Assembly: GCA_016182785.1 (NCBI GenBank)
Contig: JACPFU010000030.1
Location: 62,001 to 126,000, forward strand
DNA length: 64,000 nt
Direction: 5' to 3'
From: Lysobacterales bacterium
GTDB lineage: Bacteria; Pseudomonadota; Gammaproteobacteria; Xanthomonadales; Ahniellaceae
Part shown: in pieces, positions 17,776-27,008 of the stretch
How positions within the stretch are numbered: the stretch's first letter is position 1
Layout of the letters: each line of letters opens with the position of its first letter
The notes under the pieces: model-generated
The model's input: the letters and a program-made list of their open reading frames with translations, nothing else
Database searches by the model: none
Told to the model about the DNA's origin: nothing
Translations under genes and position numbers: made by a program

Positions 17776-18579
17776 TCAGCGCAGGTAGACCAGCCCCAGC
17801 ACCGCCAGGCCGAGCGCGATGCGGTACCAGACGAAGGGCATCAGGCCGAGGCGGCGCAGGAAGTGCAGCAGGAAGTGGATGCAGGCAACGCCGGCGACCG
17901 CCGCGACCGCGGCGCCGATGGCGAAGTCGGCCCACAGGAATGCTTCGCCGCTGCGGTACGCCTGCAGTGCGCCGTGCGCGCAGGCAGCGGCAGTGATCGG
18001 CACGCCCATCAGGAAGCTGTAGCGCGCCGCCTCGTGGCGGTCGAGGCCGAGGAACAGCGCCGCGGTCATGGTGACTCCGGAGCGCGAGGTGCCCGGGATC
18101 AGCGCCAGTGCCTGGGCCACGCCGATGAACAACGCCTCGCCGAGGCCGACCGAGAGCACGCCGCGGCTCTTGCCGCTGGCGCGGTCGGCGACGCCAAGCA
18201 ACACGCCGAACGCGATCAGGTTGACCGCGATCAGGGTCGGCACGCGCAGCGCCGCGGCGGTTTCCTCGCCCATCGCCGCGCCGACGATGATCGCCGGGAT
18301 CGTGGTCAGCGCCAGGCCGATGCCGAGCCGGTGCTGCACGCGGCCGTGTTCGCTGCGGTCACGCCGCAGCATCGCGGTCGCGATCGTGAGCAGGTCGCGC
18401 CGGTAGTAGCCGAGCACCGCGAGCAGGGTGCCGAAATGCAGCGCCAGGTCGAAGCTGACGCCCTGGTAATCCCAGCCGACCAGGAACCCGATCAACCCGA
18501 GGTGCCCCGAACTCGATACCGGCAGGAACTCGGTGATCGCCTGCACCAGGGCGAGGAGCAAGATGTGGCTGAGTTCCAT
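17776..18579 (-). CDS. uppP: Undecaprenyl-diphosphate phosphatase
   Basis: UppP (BacA) recycles undecaprenyl pyrophosphate to the monophosphate carrier for peptidoglycan and O-antigen assembly and gives bacitracin resistance. The 267-residue polytopic protein has both signature motifs: EFLPVSSSGH at residues 17-26 and GTSRSG at 163-168, with the catalytic Glu, His and Arg present. The ATG at 18579 gives the standard start MELSHILLLALVQAITEF. The upstream extension to 18618 is not conserved in style. Confidence 0.95.
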   Translation of the reverse strand: MELSHILLLALVQAITEFLPVSSSGHLGLIGFLVGWDYQGVSFDLALHFGTLLAVLGYYRRDLLTIATAMLRRDRSEHGRVQHRLGIGLALTTIPAIIVGAAMGEETAAALRVPTLIAVNLIAFGVLLGVADRASGKSRGVLSVGLGEALFIGVAQALALIPGTSRSGVTMTAALFLGLDRHEAARYSFLMGVPITAAACAHGALQAYRSGEAFLWADFAIGAAVAAVAGVACIHFLLHFLRRLGLMPFVWYRIALGLAVLGLVYLR

Positions 18580-18716
18580 GGACGACCCGAGCGAAGGAGC
18601 CGCGGATTGTGCCAGCACGGCTGCGCGAACGTGGCGCGATCACCCTGACCAAGTGCGGGCGGCGTGGCGGCAGCCCGACCCGCTTCGCTATGCTCGGCCC
18701 GCTCCATGAGGTGCGC

Positions 18717-20093
18717 ATGAACCAGAACCGCGTGCTGGTCGTCGACGACGAGCCCGACATCCGCCAGCTGATCGGCGACATCCTGCTCGACGAGGGACAC
18801 CGCGTCGAGACCGCCGACTGCCTGGCCGCGGCGCGTGCGGCATTGCCTGCGTTCAAGCCCGACCTGATCCTGCTCGATGTCTGGCTGCCCGACGGCGACG
18901 GTGTCGCGTTGCTGCAGGAGTGGCAGGAGCAAGGCGGCCCGGGTGCGCCGGTGGTGATGATCTCCGGCCACGGCAGCATCGAGACTGCGGTCAACGCGCT
19001 CAAGCTCGGTGCCTACGATTTCCTGGAAAAGCCAGTGTCGCTGGCGAAGCTGCTCGCCACCGTGCATCGCGGCTTCGAGCATGCCGCGCTGAAGCGCGAG
19101 AACCTCGGCCTGCGCGCGCGCGTTGCGCCGCCGCCGCCGATCGGCGGCAGCACCGCGATGCAGATCGTGCGCACCCAGCTCGAACGCGCCGCGCATGTCG
19201 ATGCGCCGCTGATGATTCGCGGCGAGACCGGCACCGGCAAGGAAGCGCTGGCGCGCTACGCGCATGGCCATGGACCGCGGGCGGCGGCGCCGTTCGTGCA
19301 CTTCGCGGCGGCGACCATGGCCGGCGAGCGCGGCGTCGCGGCGCTGTTTGGCCGCGACACCGCGCATGGCGAGGAACCCGGCGCGATTGCCCAGGCCGCG
19401 AACGGCACCCTGTACATCGACGAAGTCGCCAGCCTCGACGCCACCACCCAGGCACGGCTGGCATCGGCGATCGCCGCGCGCCAGTACGTGCCCGAGTCCG
19501 GGCAGAAGCCGAGGCCGTTCGCGGCGCGGCTGATCGCGTCCAGCCTGCGCGCGCCGGAACAGGAGCTGCAGGCCGGCACCCTGCGCGAAGATCTCTACTT
19601 CCAGCTCAACGTGCTGTCGGTGCACGTGCCGGCGCTGCGCGAACGACCGGAGGACATCGCCGCACTGCTCGGGGCCCAGCTCGAACAGGTGGCCGCGCGC
19701 GACAGCCTGCCGCCGCGCACGCTGAGCGCCGCGGCGATCGACCGCCTGCGCCGCCATCCGTGGCCGGGCAACCTGCGCGAATTGCGCAACCTGGTGCAGC
19801 GCCTGCTGATCATCGGCGGCGAGGGCGAGATCGATCTCGACGAGGTCGAGGACGCGCTCGGCATCATCGCGCCCGCTCCCGGCAAGCCCGCCGGCGACTT
19901 CCTGCTCGACCTGTCGCTGCCGCTGCGCGACGCCCGCGACCGCTTCGAGCGCACCTACCTGATGCGCCAGCTGCGCCACTGCCGCGGCTCGGTCTCGCGC
20001 CTGGCGCAGATCTCCGGCATGGAACGCACCCACCTCTACCGCAAGCTCAAAGACCTCGGCGTCGATCCCAAGGCGCTGGATGCGGCGGACTAG
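18717..20093 (+). CDS. NtrX-like response regulator with AAA+ domain lacking the GAFTGA loop
   Basis: The 458-residue protein has a receiver domain (phospho-acceptor Asp54, Lys105), an AAA+ ATPase domain (Walker A GETGTGKE at 169-176, Walker B TLYIDE at 231-236) and a FIS-type helix-turn-helix near the C terminus (MERTHLYRKLKDLG). This is the NtrC/NtrX layout. The segment after LFGRD (210-214) is shortened, and GAFTGA, which contacts sigma-54, is missing. The protein may therefore repress or act independently of sigma-54. No histidine kinase gene is adjacent. GAGGTG lies just before the start. Confidence 0.8.
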   Translation: MNQNRVLVVDDEPDIRQLIGDILLDEGHRVETADCLAAARAALPAFKPDLILLDVWLPDGDGVALLQEWQEQGGPGAPVVMISGHGSIETAVNALKLGAYDFLEKPVSLAKLLATVHRGFEHAALKRENLGLRARVAPPPPIGGSTAMQIVRTQLERAAHVDAPLMIRGETGTGKEALARYAHGHGPRAAAPFVHFAAATMAGERGVAALFGRDTAHGEEPGAIAQAANGTLYIDEVASLDATTQARLASAIAARQYVPESGQKPRPFAARLIASSLRAPEQELQAGTLREDLYFQLNVLSVHVPALRERPEDIAALLGAQLEQVAARDSLPPRTLSAAAIDRLRRHPWPGNLRELRNLVQRLLIIGGEGEIDLDEVEDALGIIAPAPGKPAGDFLLDLSLPLRDARDRFERTYLMRQLRHCRGSVSRLAQISGMERTHLYRKLKDLGVDPKALDAAD

Positions 20094-20116
20094 ACGCGCT
20101 GTGTCTTGCAGCGCGT

Positions 20117-20148
20117 AAGATATCTATCTCGTCAGTGCCTGATATCTT
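20117..20148 (+). promoter_or_regulatory. Inverted-repeat operator of the toxin-antitoxin genes
   Basis: AAGATATC (20117-20124) and GATATCTT (20141-20148) are perfect inverted repeats 16 bp apart, ending 7 bp before the antitoxin ATG. Ribbon-helix-helix antitoxins bind such palindromes to repress their own operon, and the site lies where a promoter would be blocked. Confidence 0.5.
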
Positions 20149-20155
20149 GCCCGCC

Positions 20156-20401
20156 ATGCCCAAGACACTCGTCAATCTCGATGCGGCCGACAAGGCCTGG
20201 TTGGACCGCGAGGCGCGTTTGCGGCGTGTTCCCATGACCGAATTGGTACGCCAGGCGGTGCAGCATTTCCGCGTGCGCGAACAAGCACGCTCGGCACCGA
20301 CCCTTGCTTCCGTGCTTGCTGCCACGAAAGGCGTGTGGCGTGAAGGGGATGGGCTTGCCTGGCAAGAGCGCCTGCGCGACGAGTGGAGCGATTCGCGTTG
20401 A
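20156..20401 (+). CDS. Ribbon-helix-helix antitoxin of a type II TA pair
   Basis: The 81-residue protein has an N-terminal beta strand and two helices of CopG/MetJ type (TLVNLDAADKAWLDREARLR then MTELVRQAVQHF), followed by a toxin-binding tail ending WQERLRDEWSD. Its stop TGA overlaps the putative TTG start of the PIN toxin, the usual coupling in VapBC-like modules. An inverted repeat immediately upstream supports autoregulation. Confidence 0.75.
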   Translation: MPKTLVNLDAADKAWLDREARLRRVPMTELVRQAVQHFRVREQARSAPTLASVLAATKGVWREGDGLAWQERLRDEWSDSR

Positions 20402-20767
20402 AGTACCTGATCGACTCCGTGATCGTGATCGATCACCTCAATGGCGTCGAGTTGGCCAGCGCATTTCTCGCGGAACATGGGGGATCTGCCGCGCTGTCGG
20501 TGATCACACGAGCCGAGGTTTTTTGCTGGGTGCGACGAGACTCGCGCCGCAGTCGTGCGCGAGTTGCTGGATGTCTTTCCCACGCTGCCGATCACCGCAG
20601 AGATTGCCGACCGCGCCGGAGCCTTGCGGCGAAGCCGGCGCTGGAAGCTGCCGGATGCGATGCAGGCGGCGTTGGCGATGCAGCACGGGCTGGTGCTGGT
20701 CACGCGCAACACACGCGACTTTCAGCCCGGAGGTGACCCATCCGTGCTGATTCCCTACCGCATGTGA
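20398..20767 (+). pseudogene. PIN-domain (VapC-like) toxin, frameshifted
   Basis: The first part reads LKYLIDSVIVIDHLNG through VITRAEVF. The second part, in another frame, reads MRELLDVFPTLP, PDAMQAALAMQ and LVTRNTRDF. Together these supply the four acidic residues of a PIN ribonuclease. The frames meet at a run of six T (20519-20524). With five T the reading continues AEVFAGCDETRAAVVRELLD and gives an intact protein of about 122 residues. As given, the toxin is broken. A sequencing error in the homopolymer, phase variation or true decay are all possible. Confidence 0.75.
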
Positions 20768-20824
20768 CGGATTGACGCGGCATCCGGCGATGCGATGATC
20801 GCTCCCCCACCCCCGGAGCCCGCC

Positions 20825-22426
20825 ATGAGTCAGCCGCACGATCCGCGTCGTCGAGCGTTCATCGCTGCCAGTGCAGTCGCGACCGTGGCTGCGGTGCCGG
20901 GTGCGGTCGAGGCCACGACCTCGCAGCGGCGGCTCAGCGAATTCGAGCTGGCCGGCAAGGACCGCGAGGCGCTCGCGATCGGGCTGCGCAACGGGCAATA
21001 CAGCGCGCTCGGGCTGACGCGCGCCTATCTCGAGCGCATCCAGGCGCACGACGCGCACACGGTCAACGCGATCGTCGAGATCAACCCCGACGCCGAAGCG
21101 ATCGCGGCGCAACTCGACGCCGAGCGCAAGGCCGGCCAGGTGCGCGGTCCGCTGCATGGCGTGCCGGTGCTGGTCAAGGACAACATCGACAGCGGCGACC
21201 GCATGGCCACGACCGCGGGCTCGCTGGCGCTGATCGACTGGCATGCGCCGGCCGACGCCGCAGTCGTCGCCAGCCTGCGCGCGGCCGGTGCGGTGCTGCT
21301 TGGCAAGACCAATCTGAGCGAGTGGGCGAACGCGCGCTCGACGCGTTCCACCAGCGGCTGGAGCGCGCGCGGCGGCCAGACCCGCAACGCCTACGACCGC
21401 GCGCGCTCGCCGAGCGGCTCCAGCTCGGGTACCGCCGCGGCGGTCGCGATGGAGTTCGCCGCGCTCGGCATCGGCACCGAGACCGATGGTTCGATCATCT
21501 CGCCGGCGAACGCGAACGGGCTGGTCGGCCTGAAGCCGACCGTGGGCCTGGTGCCGCGCAGCGGGATCATCCCGATCGCGCACTCGCAAGACAGTGCCGG
21601 CCCGATGACGCGCACCGTCGCCGATGCCGCCGCCCTGCTCGCGGCGATCGTGCAACCGCACCGCGAGCCGGGCGCGATCGCCGCACCCGCAGCCGGTTTC
21701 GATCGCGACTACCTCGGCGCACTCAGCGCGCGCGCCGCCGAGGGCGCACGCATCGGCGTCGCGCGCGGCCTGTTCGGCTTCCATCCGGAGGTCGACCGGC
21801 TCGCCGAAAACGCGCTGCGCGCGCTGAAGGAACTGGGTGCCGAGATCATCGACGAGGTCGCCATCGACACCCTCGGCGAGTTCGACGACAGCGAGTTCGA
21901 GGTGCTCAGCCACGAGCTCAAGGCCGGGCTCGACGCCTATCTCTCCCGCCTGCCGCGTTCGGCGCCGGCGCGTTCGCTGGCACAGCTGATCGAGTTCAAC
22001 CGCAGCCGCGCCACGCTGGAGATGCCGTTCTTCGGCCAGGAGTGGTTCGAGGGCGCGGTGGCCAAGGGTGCATTGACCCACCCGGCGTACCGCAAGGCGC
22101 TGGCCCGCAACCACGATCTGACGCGGCGCAAGGGGCTCGACCCGGCGTTCGCGAAACATCGCCTGGACGCGCTGGTCGGCCCGAGCGGCGGCCCGGCCTG
22201 GCTGATCGACCCGATCAACGGCGACCACTACACCGGCGGCAACACCTCGCTGGCCGCGGTCGCCGGCTATCCGCACCTGAGCGTGCCGATGGGCTTCGTG
22301 CGCCACCTCCCGGTCGGCTTCAGCTTCATCGGCCTGCCCTACAGCGAAGCCAGGCTGCTCGGCCTCGGCTACGCCTTCGAGCGCGCGACCAAGGCACGCC
22401 GTTCGCCGTTCGCGACGCGGCGCTGA
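20825..22426 (+). CDS. Amidase signature family enzyme with Tat signal
   Basis: The 533-residue protein begins with a twin-arginine leader (PRRRAFIAASAVATVAA, ending near PGAVEA), so it should be exported folded. The mature part shows the amidase-signature catalytic triad: Lys118 in VLVKDN, the cis-Ser in SPSGSSSGTA (about residue 199) and the nucleophile Ser223 in TDGSIISPA. These enzymes hydrolyse diverse amides, and the substrate cannot be told. The start at 20825 was chosen over an upstream ATG at 20795, which would displace the Tat signal. Confidence 0.88.
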   Translation: MSQPHDPRRRAFIAASAVATVAAVPGAVEATTSQRRLSEFELAGKDREALAIGLRNGQYSALGLTRAYLERIQAHDAHTVNAIVEINPDAEAIAAQLDAERKAGQVRGPLHGVPVLVKDNIDSGDRMATTAGSLALIDWHAPADAAVVASLRAAGAVLLGKTNLSEWANARSTRSTSGWSARGGQTRNAYDRARSPSGSSSGTAAAVAMEFAALGIGTETDGSIISPANANGLVGLKPTVGLVPRSGIIPIAHSQDSAGPMTRTVADAAALLAAIVQPHREPGAIAAPAAGFDRDYLGALSARAAEGARIGVARGLFGFHPEVDRLAENALRALKELGAEIIDEVAIDTLGEFDDSEFEVLSHELKAGLDAYLSRLPRSAPARSLAQLIEFNRSRATLEMPFFGQEWFEGAVAKGALTHPAYRKALARNHDLTRRKGLDPAFAKHRLDALVGPSGGPAWLIDPINGDHYTGGNTSLAAVAGYPHLSVPMGFVRHLPVGFSFIGLPYSEARLLGLGYAFERATKARRSPFATRR

Positions 22427-22487
22427 CAAGCGGCGGCAGCGTTTCGCGTATCAGGCGGCGGACCCGCTGCGGGTTCGCCACGATGTG

Positions 22488-23525
22488 ATGCCCATGCTGC
22501 GCCGTACACCGTTCCTGCTTGCCCTCGCCTTCTCGCTGTCGGCACCCGCTGAAGCCGACATCCTCGCCGGGAAGAACTGCGAGCCCAGCTGCGACCGCTA
22601 CCGAGCGATCTCGATTTTCGGCGACACCATGGATGGCAACACCGAACCGCTGTCGCTGCTCGGTGGCCCGAACCAGAGCGGCATGCTCGATGCCAGCGAC
22701 CTCAGCTACGACCCGGTCGAACGCACCGTCATCGTCTCCGACTTCTACGGCCAGCAGGTGCATGTGTTCGCGCGCGACGCCCGCAACGACGTGGCGCCGC
22801 TGCGCTCGTTCTCGAACATCTTTCTCGGCCAGGTGCGCAACGTCGCGGTGGTGCAGGCGCAAGCCGAGTACATCGCGATCAACGCCAGCTTCATCTACGC
22901 CTTCTCGCGCAGCGCCACGGGCAGCGTCAACGCGCTGCGCAGCACCAGCTACGACCCGGCACTGGTGCAGAACCTCAACGGCCTCGCCTACCTGCCAGAC
23001 AGCGACGAGATCGCGATCGGCGACTACTACGACACCGGCGGCGGCCAGTACGCCGGCGAGATCCTGATCTTCCCGCGCACCATCAGCGGCGCGCCGGTGA
23101 CCAGCCGCCGCATCGCCGGCCCGGCGACCGAGCTCGGCGGCTGGATCGCCGACCTCGACTACAACCCGGCGACGCACGAGCTCTACGTGCTGGCGGCCGA
23201 CGGCAACGGCAGTGGCCGGCTGCTGACCTTTGCAGCCAGTGCCAACGGCAATGCCGCGCCGACGCGAAAGATCGTGGGCGCGGCGACGCGGCTGAGCAAT
23301 GCCGTGGGCCTGTCGTACTACGCGCTGCGCGACGAACTGCTGGTCGCCAGCGGCAGCTTCAACAGCGCGGTCACGCGCGTGCTCGGCTTTCCGCGCACGG
23401 CCAGCGGCGATGTCGCGCCCGCCCGCGACATCAGCGGCCCGGCCACCGGCGTCGGCGGCACCTATGGCTGGTATGACGTGCTCGGGGTGCCGCTGACCGA
23501 GTTGTTCGCCAGCGGGTTCGAGTAG
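22488..23525 (+). CDS. Secreted beta-propeller-like protein with C-terminal GFE tail
   Basis: The 345-residue protein has a signal peptide ending near APAEA. Repeated segments suggest a beta-propeller, such as LDASDLSYDPVERTVIVSDF, GLAYLPDSDEIAIGDYYD and DLDYNPATHELYVLAADG. These resemble NHL/SMP-30-like blades in which a value is read from a repeated FPRTxSG motif. It ends TELFASGFE, the tail found on four other exported proteins here. A GTG at 22485 directly before the ATG is an equally possible start. No enzymatic motif is visible. Confidence 0.75.
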   Translation: MPMLRRTPFLLALAFSLSAPAEADILAGKNCEPSCDRYRAISIFGDTMDGNTEPLSLLGGPNQSGMLDASDLSYDPVERTVIVSDFYGQQVHVFARDARNDVAPLRSFSNIFLGQVRNVAVVQAQAEYIAINASFIYAFSRSATGSVNALRSTSYDPALVQNLNGLAYLPDSDEIAIGDYYDTGGGQYAGEILIFPRTISGAPVTSRRIAGPATELGGWIADLDYNPATHELYVLAADGNGSGRLLTFAASANGNAAPTRKIVGAATRLSNAVGLSYYALRDELLVASGSFNSAVTRVLGFPRTASGDVAPARDISGPATGVGGTYGWYDVLGVPLTELFASGFE

Positions 23526-23606
23526 CCGCGACGCGCGGCCCCGTTGCGTTTCGATAGATGGCATGCGACGTTGCCGGTCCGGGGAAAGACAGCGAAGGAC
23601 GGCAGG

Positions 23607-26600
23607 ATGCGCGGTTCCGAGCGAATGGAAGTGCCCTTCCGGCACAGCCTGAGGGCGAAGTTGCTGGTCGGGCTGCTGCTGGCATTGGCGACGATGCTGG
23701 CGGCGGTACTGGTGGTGTTCTACCTGCGCGGCTACGAGCTGCTGATGGCGCGCGAGCGCGCGGTCGCGACCAACGCCGCACAGCGCCTGGCCAGCGAGAT
23801 GGGCAAGCAGCTGGCAATGGCCGAGGGTCTTGCCGTCGCGCTCGAGAACCTCGGCGAACACCTGCCGCACGACGCGGCGATGTGGCGCACGATCATCCCG
23901 CACGTGCTCGACCTCGATGGCCGCGGCGAACTGATCGCCGGCGGTGGCCTGTGGCCCGAGCCCGGCGCGTTCGAGCCCGGCGTCGCGCGCCGCAGCTTCT
24001 TCTGGGGTCGCGACAGCGGCGGCGTGCTGCGCTACTTCGACGACTACAACGCACCCGACGGGCCCGGCTACCACGGCGAGGAATGGTACGTGCCGGCGCG
24101 GCACCAGCGGGACGGACGCTGCTACTGGTCGCGTTCGTACCAGGACCCCTACAGCGGCGAGCCGATGGTCACCTGCACTGCGCCGATGCGCGTCGCCGGC
24201 GCCTTCGTCGGGGTCAGCACCGTCGACCTCAAGCTCTCCGGGCTGCAGCGCTTCCTCGACGCGCGCGGCCAGGGCCTGCCCGGCTACGCCTTCCTGATCG
24301 ACCGCAATGGCGTGTTCATCACGGTGCCGCCGGTACGCCGCGTGCGCCTGTCGGCCGAAGCGGTGCCGCAGCCGAAGACGAGCGTGCTCGGCATCGCCGA
24401 CTTCGCCGAGCACCACGGCGACTTCGCCGCGTTGGCGGCGTTCCTGCGCGTGGACGCGGGGGCGGACGTCGACGCGCAGCAGTCCGGGCTGGCGGCGCGC
24501 ATCGATGCCGCCACCGCCACCATCGACGCCGCCGAGGCCGGACGCATCGCGGCGCAGCTGCTCGACGATCCCGCGGCCGAGGTGGCGACGCGGCAATTGC
24601 AGCTGGCGCGCGATCCGTTCCTGCAGGAGGCCGGACTGGTCACTGCACTGCGGTTGCCCGGGGTGCACTGGCAGCTGGTGACGGTGCAGCCGGCACGCCT
24701 GGTGCACGAGGCGGTGATGTCGGTGATGACGCGGGTGGCGTGGGCGCTCGGGCTCGCGATCGTGCTCGCGGTGCTCGCCGCTGGCTGGTTGCTGCGACGC
24801 ACGCTGGTGCTGCCGATCCGGCGCATCATCGAGCAGATGGCCGCGACCGAACACGCCATCGTCCCCGGGCGCGTCGAGGTGCAGGGCCACGACGAGCTGG
24901 CGGTGCTGGCCGAGCGCTTCAACAACTACGCCGAGCGCATCGCCGAGAGCCACGCCGACCTGCTCGCCTCGGCCGAGCAATTCCGTGCCGTGACCGAACT
25001 CGCGCATGACGCGCTGATCCAGATCGGCGACGACGGCCGCATCATCAGCGTCAACCGCGCCGGCGAGCAGATGTTCGGCTGGACCGAAGCCGAACTGCGC
25101 GAGAGCGAGTTCAAGCGGCTGATGGCCTGGGACCCGCGCGCCGAACTGCCCGCAGAGCAAGCCGGTGCGGGCGCCGACGCCAGCCGTGCCGCCAGTCGCA
25201 TGCTCGAGCTGAGCGCGGTGCGCCGCGACGGCCGCGTGTTCCCGGCCGAGGTCTCGGTCAGCTACTGGCGCGGCCCGAGCTACGGCCTCTACAACGTGCA
25301 GGTGCGCGACGTCACCGAGCGCCAGCGCGCCGAGGAACGCGTGCGCATGCTGGCCACGCACGACACCCTCACCGGCCTGCCGAACCGCACCCTGTTCAAC
25401 GACCGCCTGAAGCGCGCAGTCGAACGTTGCCTGCTCGGCAATTCGGGCATGGCGCTGCTGTTCCTCGACCTCGACCACTTCAAGATCGCCAACGACAGCC
25501 TCGGCCACAGCGTCGGCGACGCGCTGCTGCGCGCGGTCGCGCAGCGCCTGCTCGACTGCATCCGGCCCGGCGACACCGTTGCCCGCCTCGGTGGTGACGA
25601 GTTCGCGATGCTGATGCCGAACCTCGACGACCCCGGTCCCGCGGCGCTGATGGCGCAACGCCTGATCGACGCGATCGGGGTGCCGTTCGACCTCGCCGGC
25701 CAGCGCGTGCAGGTTGGCGTCAGCGTCGGCGTCACGCTGTGCCCGGGCGACGACCGCAACGCCGACCAGTTGCTGCGCAAGGCCGACCTGGCCATGTACC
25801 ACGCCAAGTCCGAGGGCCGGAACACCTTCCGCTTCTTCACCGACCGCCTGCACGCCGAGCTGATCGAACGCAAGGCCATGCTCGACGAGCTGGCGCAGGC
25901 GTTGCCGCGCAATCAGTTCGAGCTGCACTACCAGCCGGTGCTGGAGACGCGCACACGTGCGCTGCACGGCTTTGAGGCGCTGATCCGCTGGCGCCATCCC
26001 AGCCTCGGCCTGGTCACGCCCGAGCGCTTCGTGCCGCTGGCCGAGCAGAGCGGGCTGATCGTGCCGATCGGGCACTGGATCATCGCCCAGGCGATGTTCG
26101 ACCTGGCCGCGCTCGATGCCGCCGCCGCCGAGACCCCGGTCCGTCTTGCGATCAACCTGTCGCTGGCGCAGTTTCGCGACCCCGGGCTGGTTGAGGGTTT
26201 GCGCCGCGCGATTGCGAAGTCCGGCATCGACGCGACCCGCATCGAGCTGGAGCTGACCGAAACCGTGCTGATGCACGACCTCGACTCGGCGATCGAGATC
26301 ATGCAGCAGCTGCGCGAACTCGGCATCGGGCTCGCGATCGACGACTTCGGCACCGGCTATTCGTCGCTGTCGTACCTGAAGCGTTTCCCGGTGCAAAAGC
26401 TCAAGATCGACAAGAGCTTCGTGCGCGGCGTCGCCGACGACGCCGACGCCGCCGCGATCTGCCGCTCGGTGATCGCGCTCGGCCACAACCTCGGCCTGCG
26501 CCTGGTCGGCGAAGGCGTCGAGCAGCAGACCGACCTGGACTGGCTGCAACAGCACCACTGCGACTACCTGCAGGGATATCTGATCAGCACCCCGCTACCA

Positions 26601-26657
26601 CTCCCGCAACTCCTCGACTGGGCCGCCGGTTACCGGCCTGGCGGCGGCAACGCCTGA
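23607..26657 (+). CDS. Membrane-bound PAS-GGDEF-EAL cyclic-di-GMP enzyme
   Basis: The 1016-residue protein has an N-terminal transmembrane helix, a periplasmic Cache-like sensor (about residues 45-360), a second helix, a HAMP segment and a PAS domain (about 450-560). A GGDEF domain follows with GGDEF at residue 662 and an RPGD inhibitory I-site five residues before it. The EAL domain has EAL at 790 and the metal/catalytic blocks ELTET, IDDFGTGYSSL, KIDKSFV and GEGVEQ. Both catalytic sites look intact, so it may make and break c-di-GMP. The ATG at 23607 has AAGGA upstream. Confidence 0.9.
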   Translation: MRGSERMEVPFRHSLRAKLLVGLLLALATMLAAVLVVFYLRGYELLMARERAVATNAAQRLASEMGKQLAMAEGLAVALENLGEHLPHDAAMWRTIIPHVLDLDGRGELIAGGGLWPEPGAFEPGVARRSFFWGRDSGGVLRYFDDYNAPDGPGYHGEEWYVPARHQRDGRCYWSRSYQDPYSGEPMVTCTAPMRVAGAFVGVSTVDLKLSGLQRFLDARGQGLPGYAFLIDRNGVFITVPPVRRVRLSAEAVPQPKTSVLGIADFAEHHGDFAALAAFLRVDAGADVDAQQSGLAARIDAATATIDAAEAGRIAAQLLDDPAAEVATRQLQLARDPFLQEAGLVTALRLPGVHWQLVTVQPARLVHEAVMSVMTRVAWALGLAIVLAVLAAGWLLRRTLVLPIRRIIEQMAATEHAIVPGRVEVQGHDELAVLAERFNNYAERIAESHADLLASAEQFRAVTELAHDALIQIGDDGRIISVNRAGEQMFGWTEAELRESEFKRLMAWDPRAELPAEQAGAGADASRAASRMLELSAVRRDGRVFPAEVSVSYWRGPSYGLYNVQVRDVTERQRAEERVRMLATHDTLTGLPNRTLFNDRLKRAVERCLLGNSGMALLFLDLDHFKIANDSLGHSVGDALLRAVAQRLLDCIRPGDTVARLGGDEFAMLMPNLDDPGPAALMAQRLIDAIGVPFDLAGQRVQVGVSVGVTLCPGDDRNADQLLRKADLAMYHAKSEGRNTFRFFTDRLHAELIERKAMLDELAQALPRNQFELHYQPVLETRTRALHGFEALIRWRHPSLGLVTPERFVPLAEQSGLIVPIGHWIIAQAMFDLAALDAAAAETPVRLAINLSLAQFRDPGLVEGLRRAIAKSGIDATRIELELTETVLMHDLDSAIEIMQQLRELGIGLAIDDFGTGYSSLSYLKRFPVQKLKIDKSFVRGVADDADAAAICRSVIALGHNLGLRLVGEGVEQQTDLDWLQQHHCDYLQGYLISTPLPLPQLLDWAAGYRPGGGNA

Positions 26658-26678
26658 AAGCTTCGCTCCCCAGCGAGT

Positions 26679-27008
26679 CTAGAACCCGCCGATCAGGCCG
26701 AAGCAGGCGCCGTTGACGAGCATGGCGATGCCGGCGCTGATCCAGAGTCCGAGGGCGGTGTCGTGGCGGCCGCGGCGGTGCAGCCAGATGCCGGCGGGGA
26801 TCACGAACAGCCACTGGCTGGCGCCGAACAGGATCCACACGCCAAGGCCGGCATAGCCGTAGTCGGGCTTGATCTGTGCGCCGATGACGGCGACGGCGAA
26901 GCCGAGCGCGGCCACGAGCGCAAGGCAGCCGACTTCCCAGACAATGCCCATGGCCCAGTTGCCGCGATCGGTGTTGTGCGAGGTCGGTGGCGGCGCGGCA
27001 GTGTTCAT
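26679..27008 (-). CDS. Small three-helix membrane protein, last gene of the TMEM43-Lgt-radical SAM operon
   Basis: The 109-residue protein has a short Pro/Thr-rich N terminus and three hydrophobic stretches (about residues 20-41, 49-70 and 84-105). A basic loop WLHRRGRHD lies between helices two and three. Its ATG overlaps the stop of the radical SAM gene by 4 bp, so it is translationally coupled and probably acts with that operon. I do not recognise the family. Confidence 0.65.
   Translation of the reverse strand: MNTAAPPPTSHNTDRGNWAMGIVWEVGCLALVAALGFAVAVIGAQIKPDYGYAGLGVWILFGASQWLFVIPAGIWLHRRGRHDTALGLWISAGIAMLVNGACFGLIGGF

Noticed and set aside
22326-26558. A 1410-codon minus-strand frame
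   Set aside because: It lies opposite the amidase, GFE-tail and GGDEF-EAL genes, has no family motif and shows the composition of an antisense shadow.
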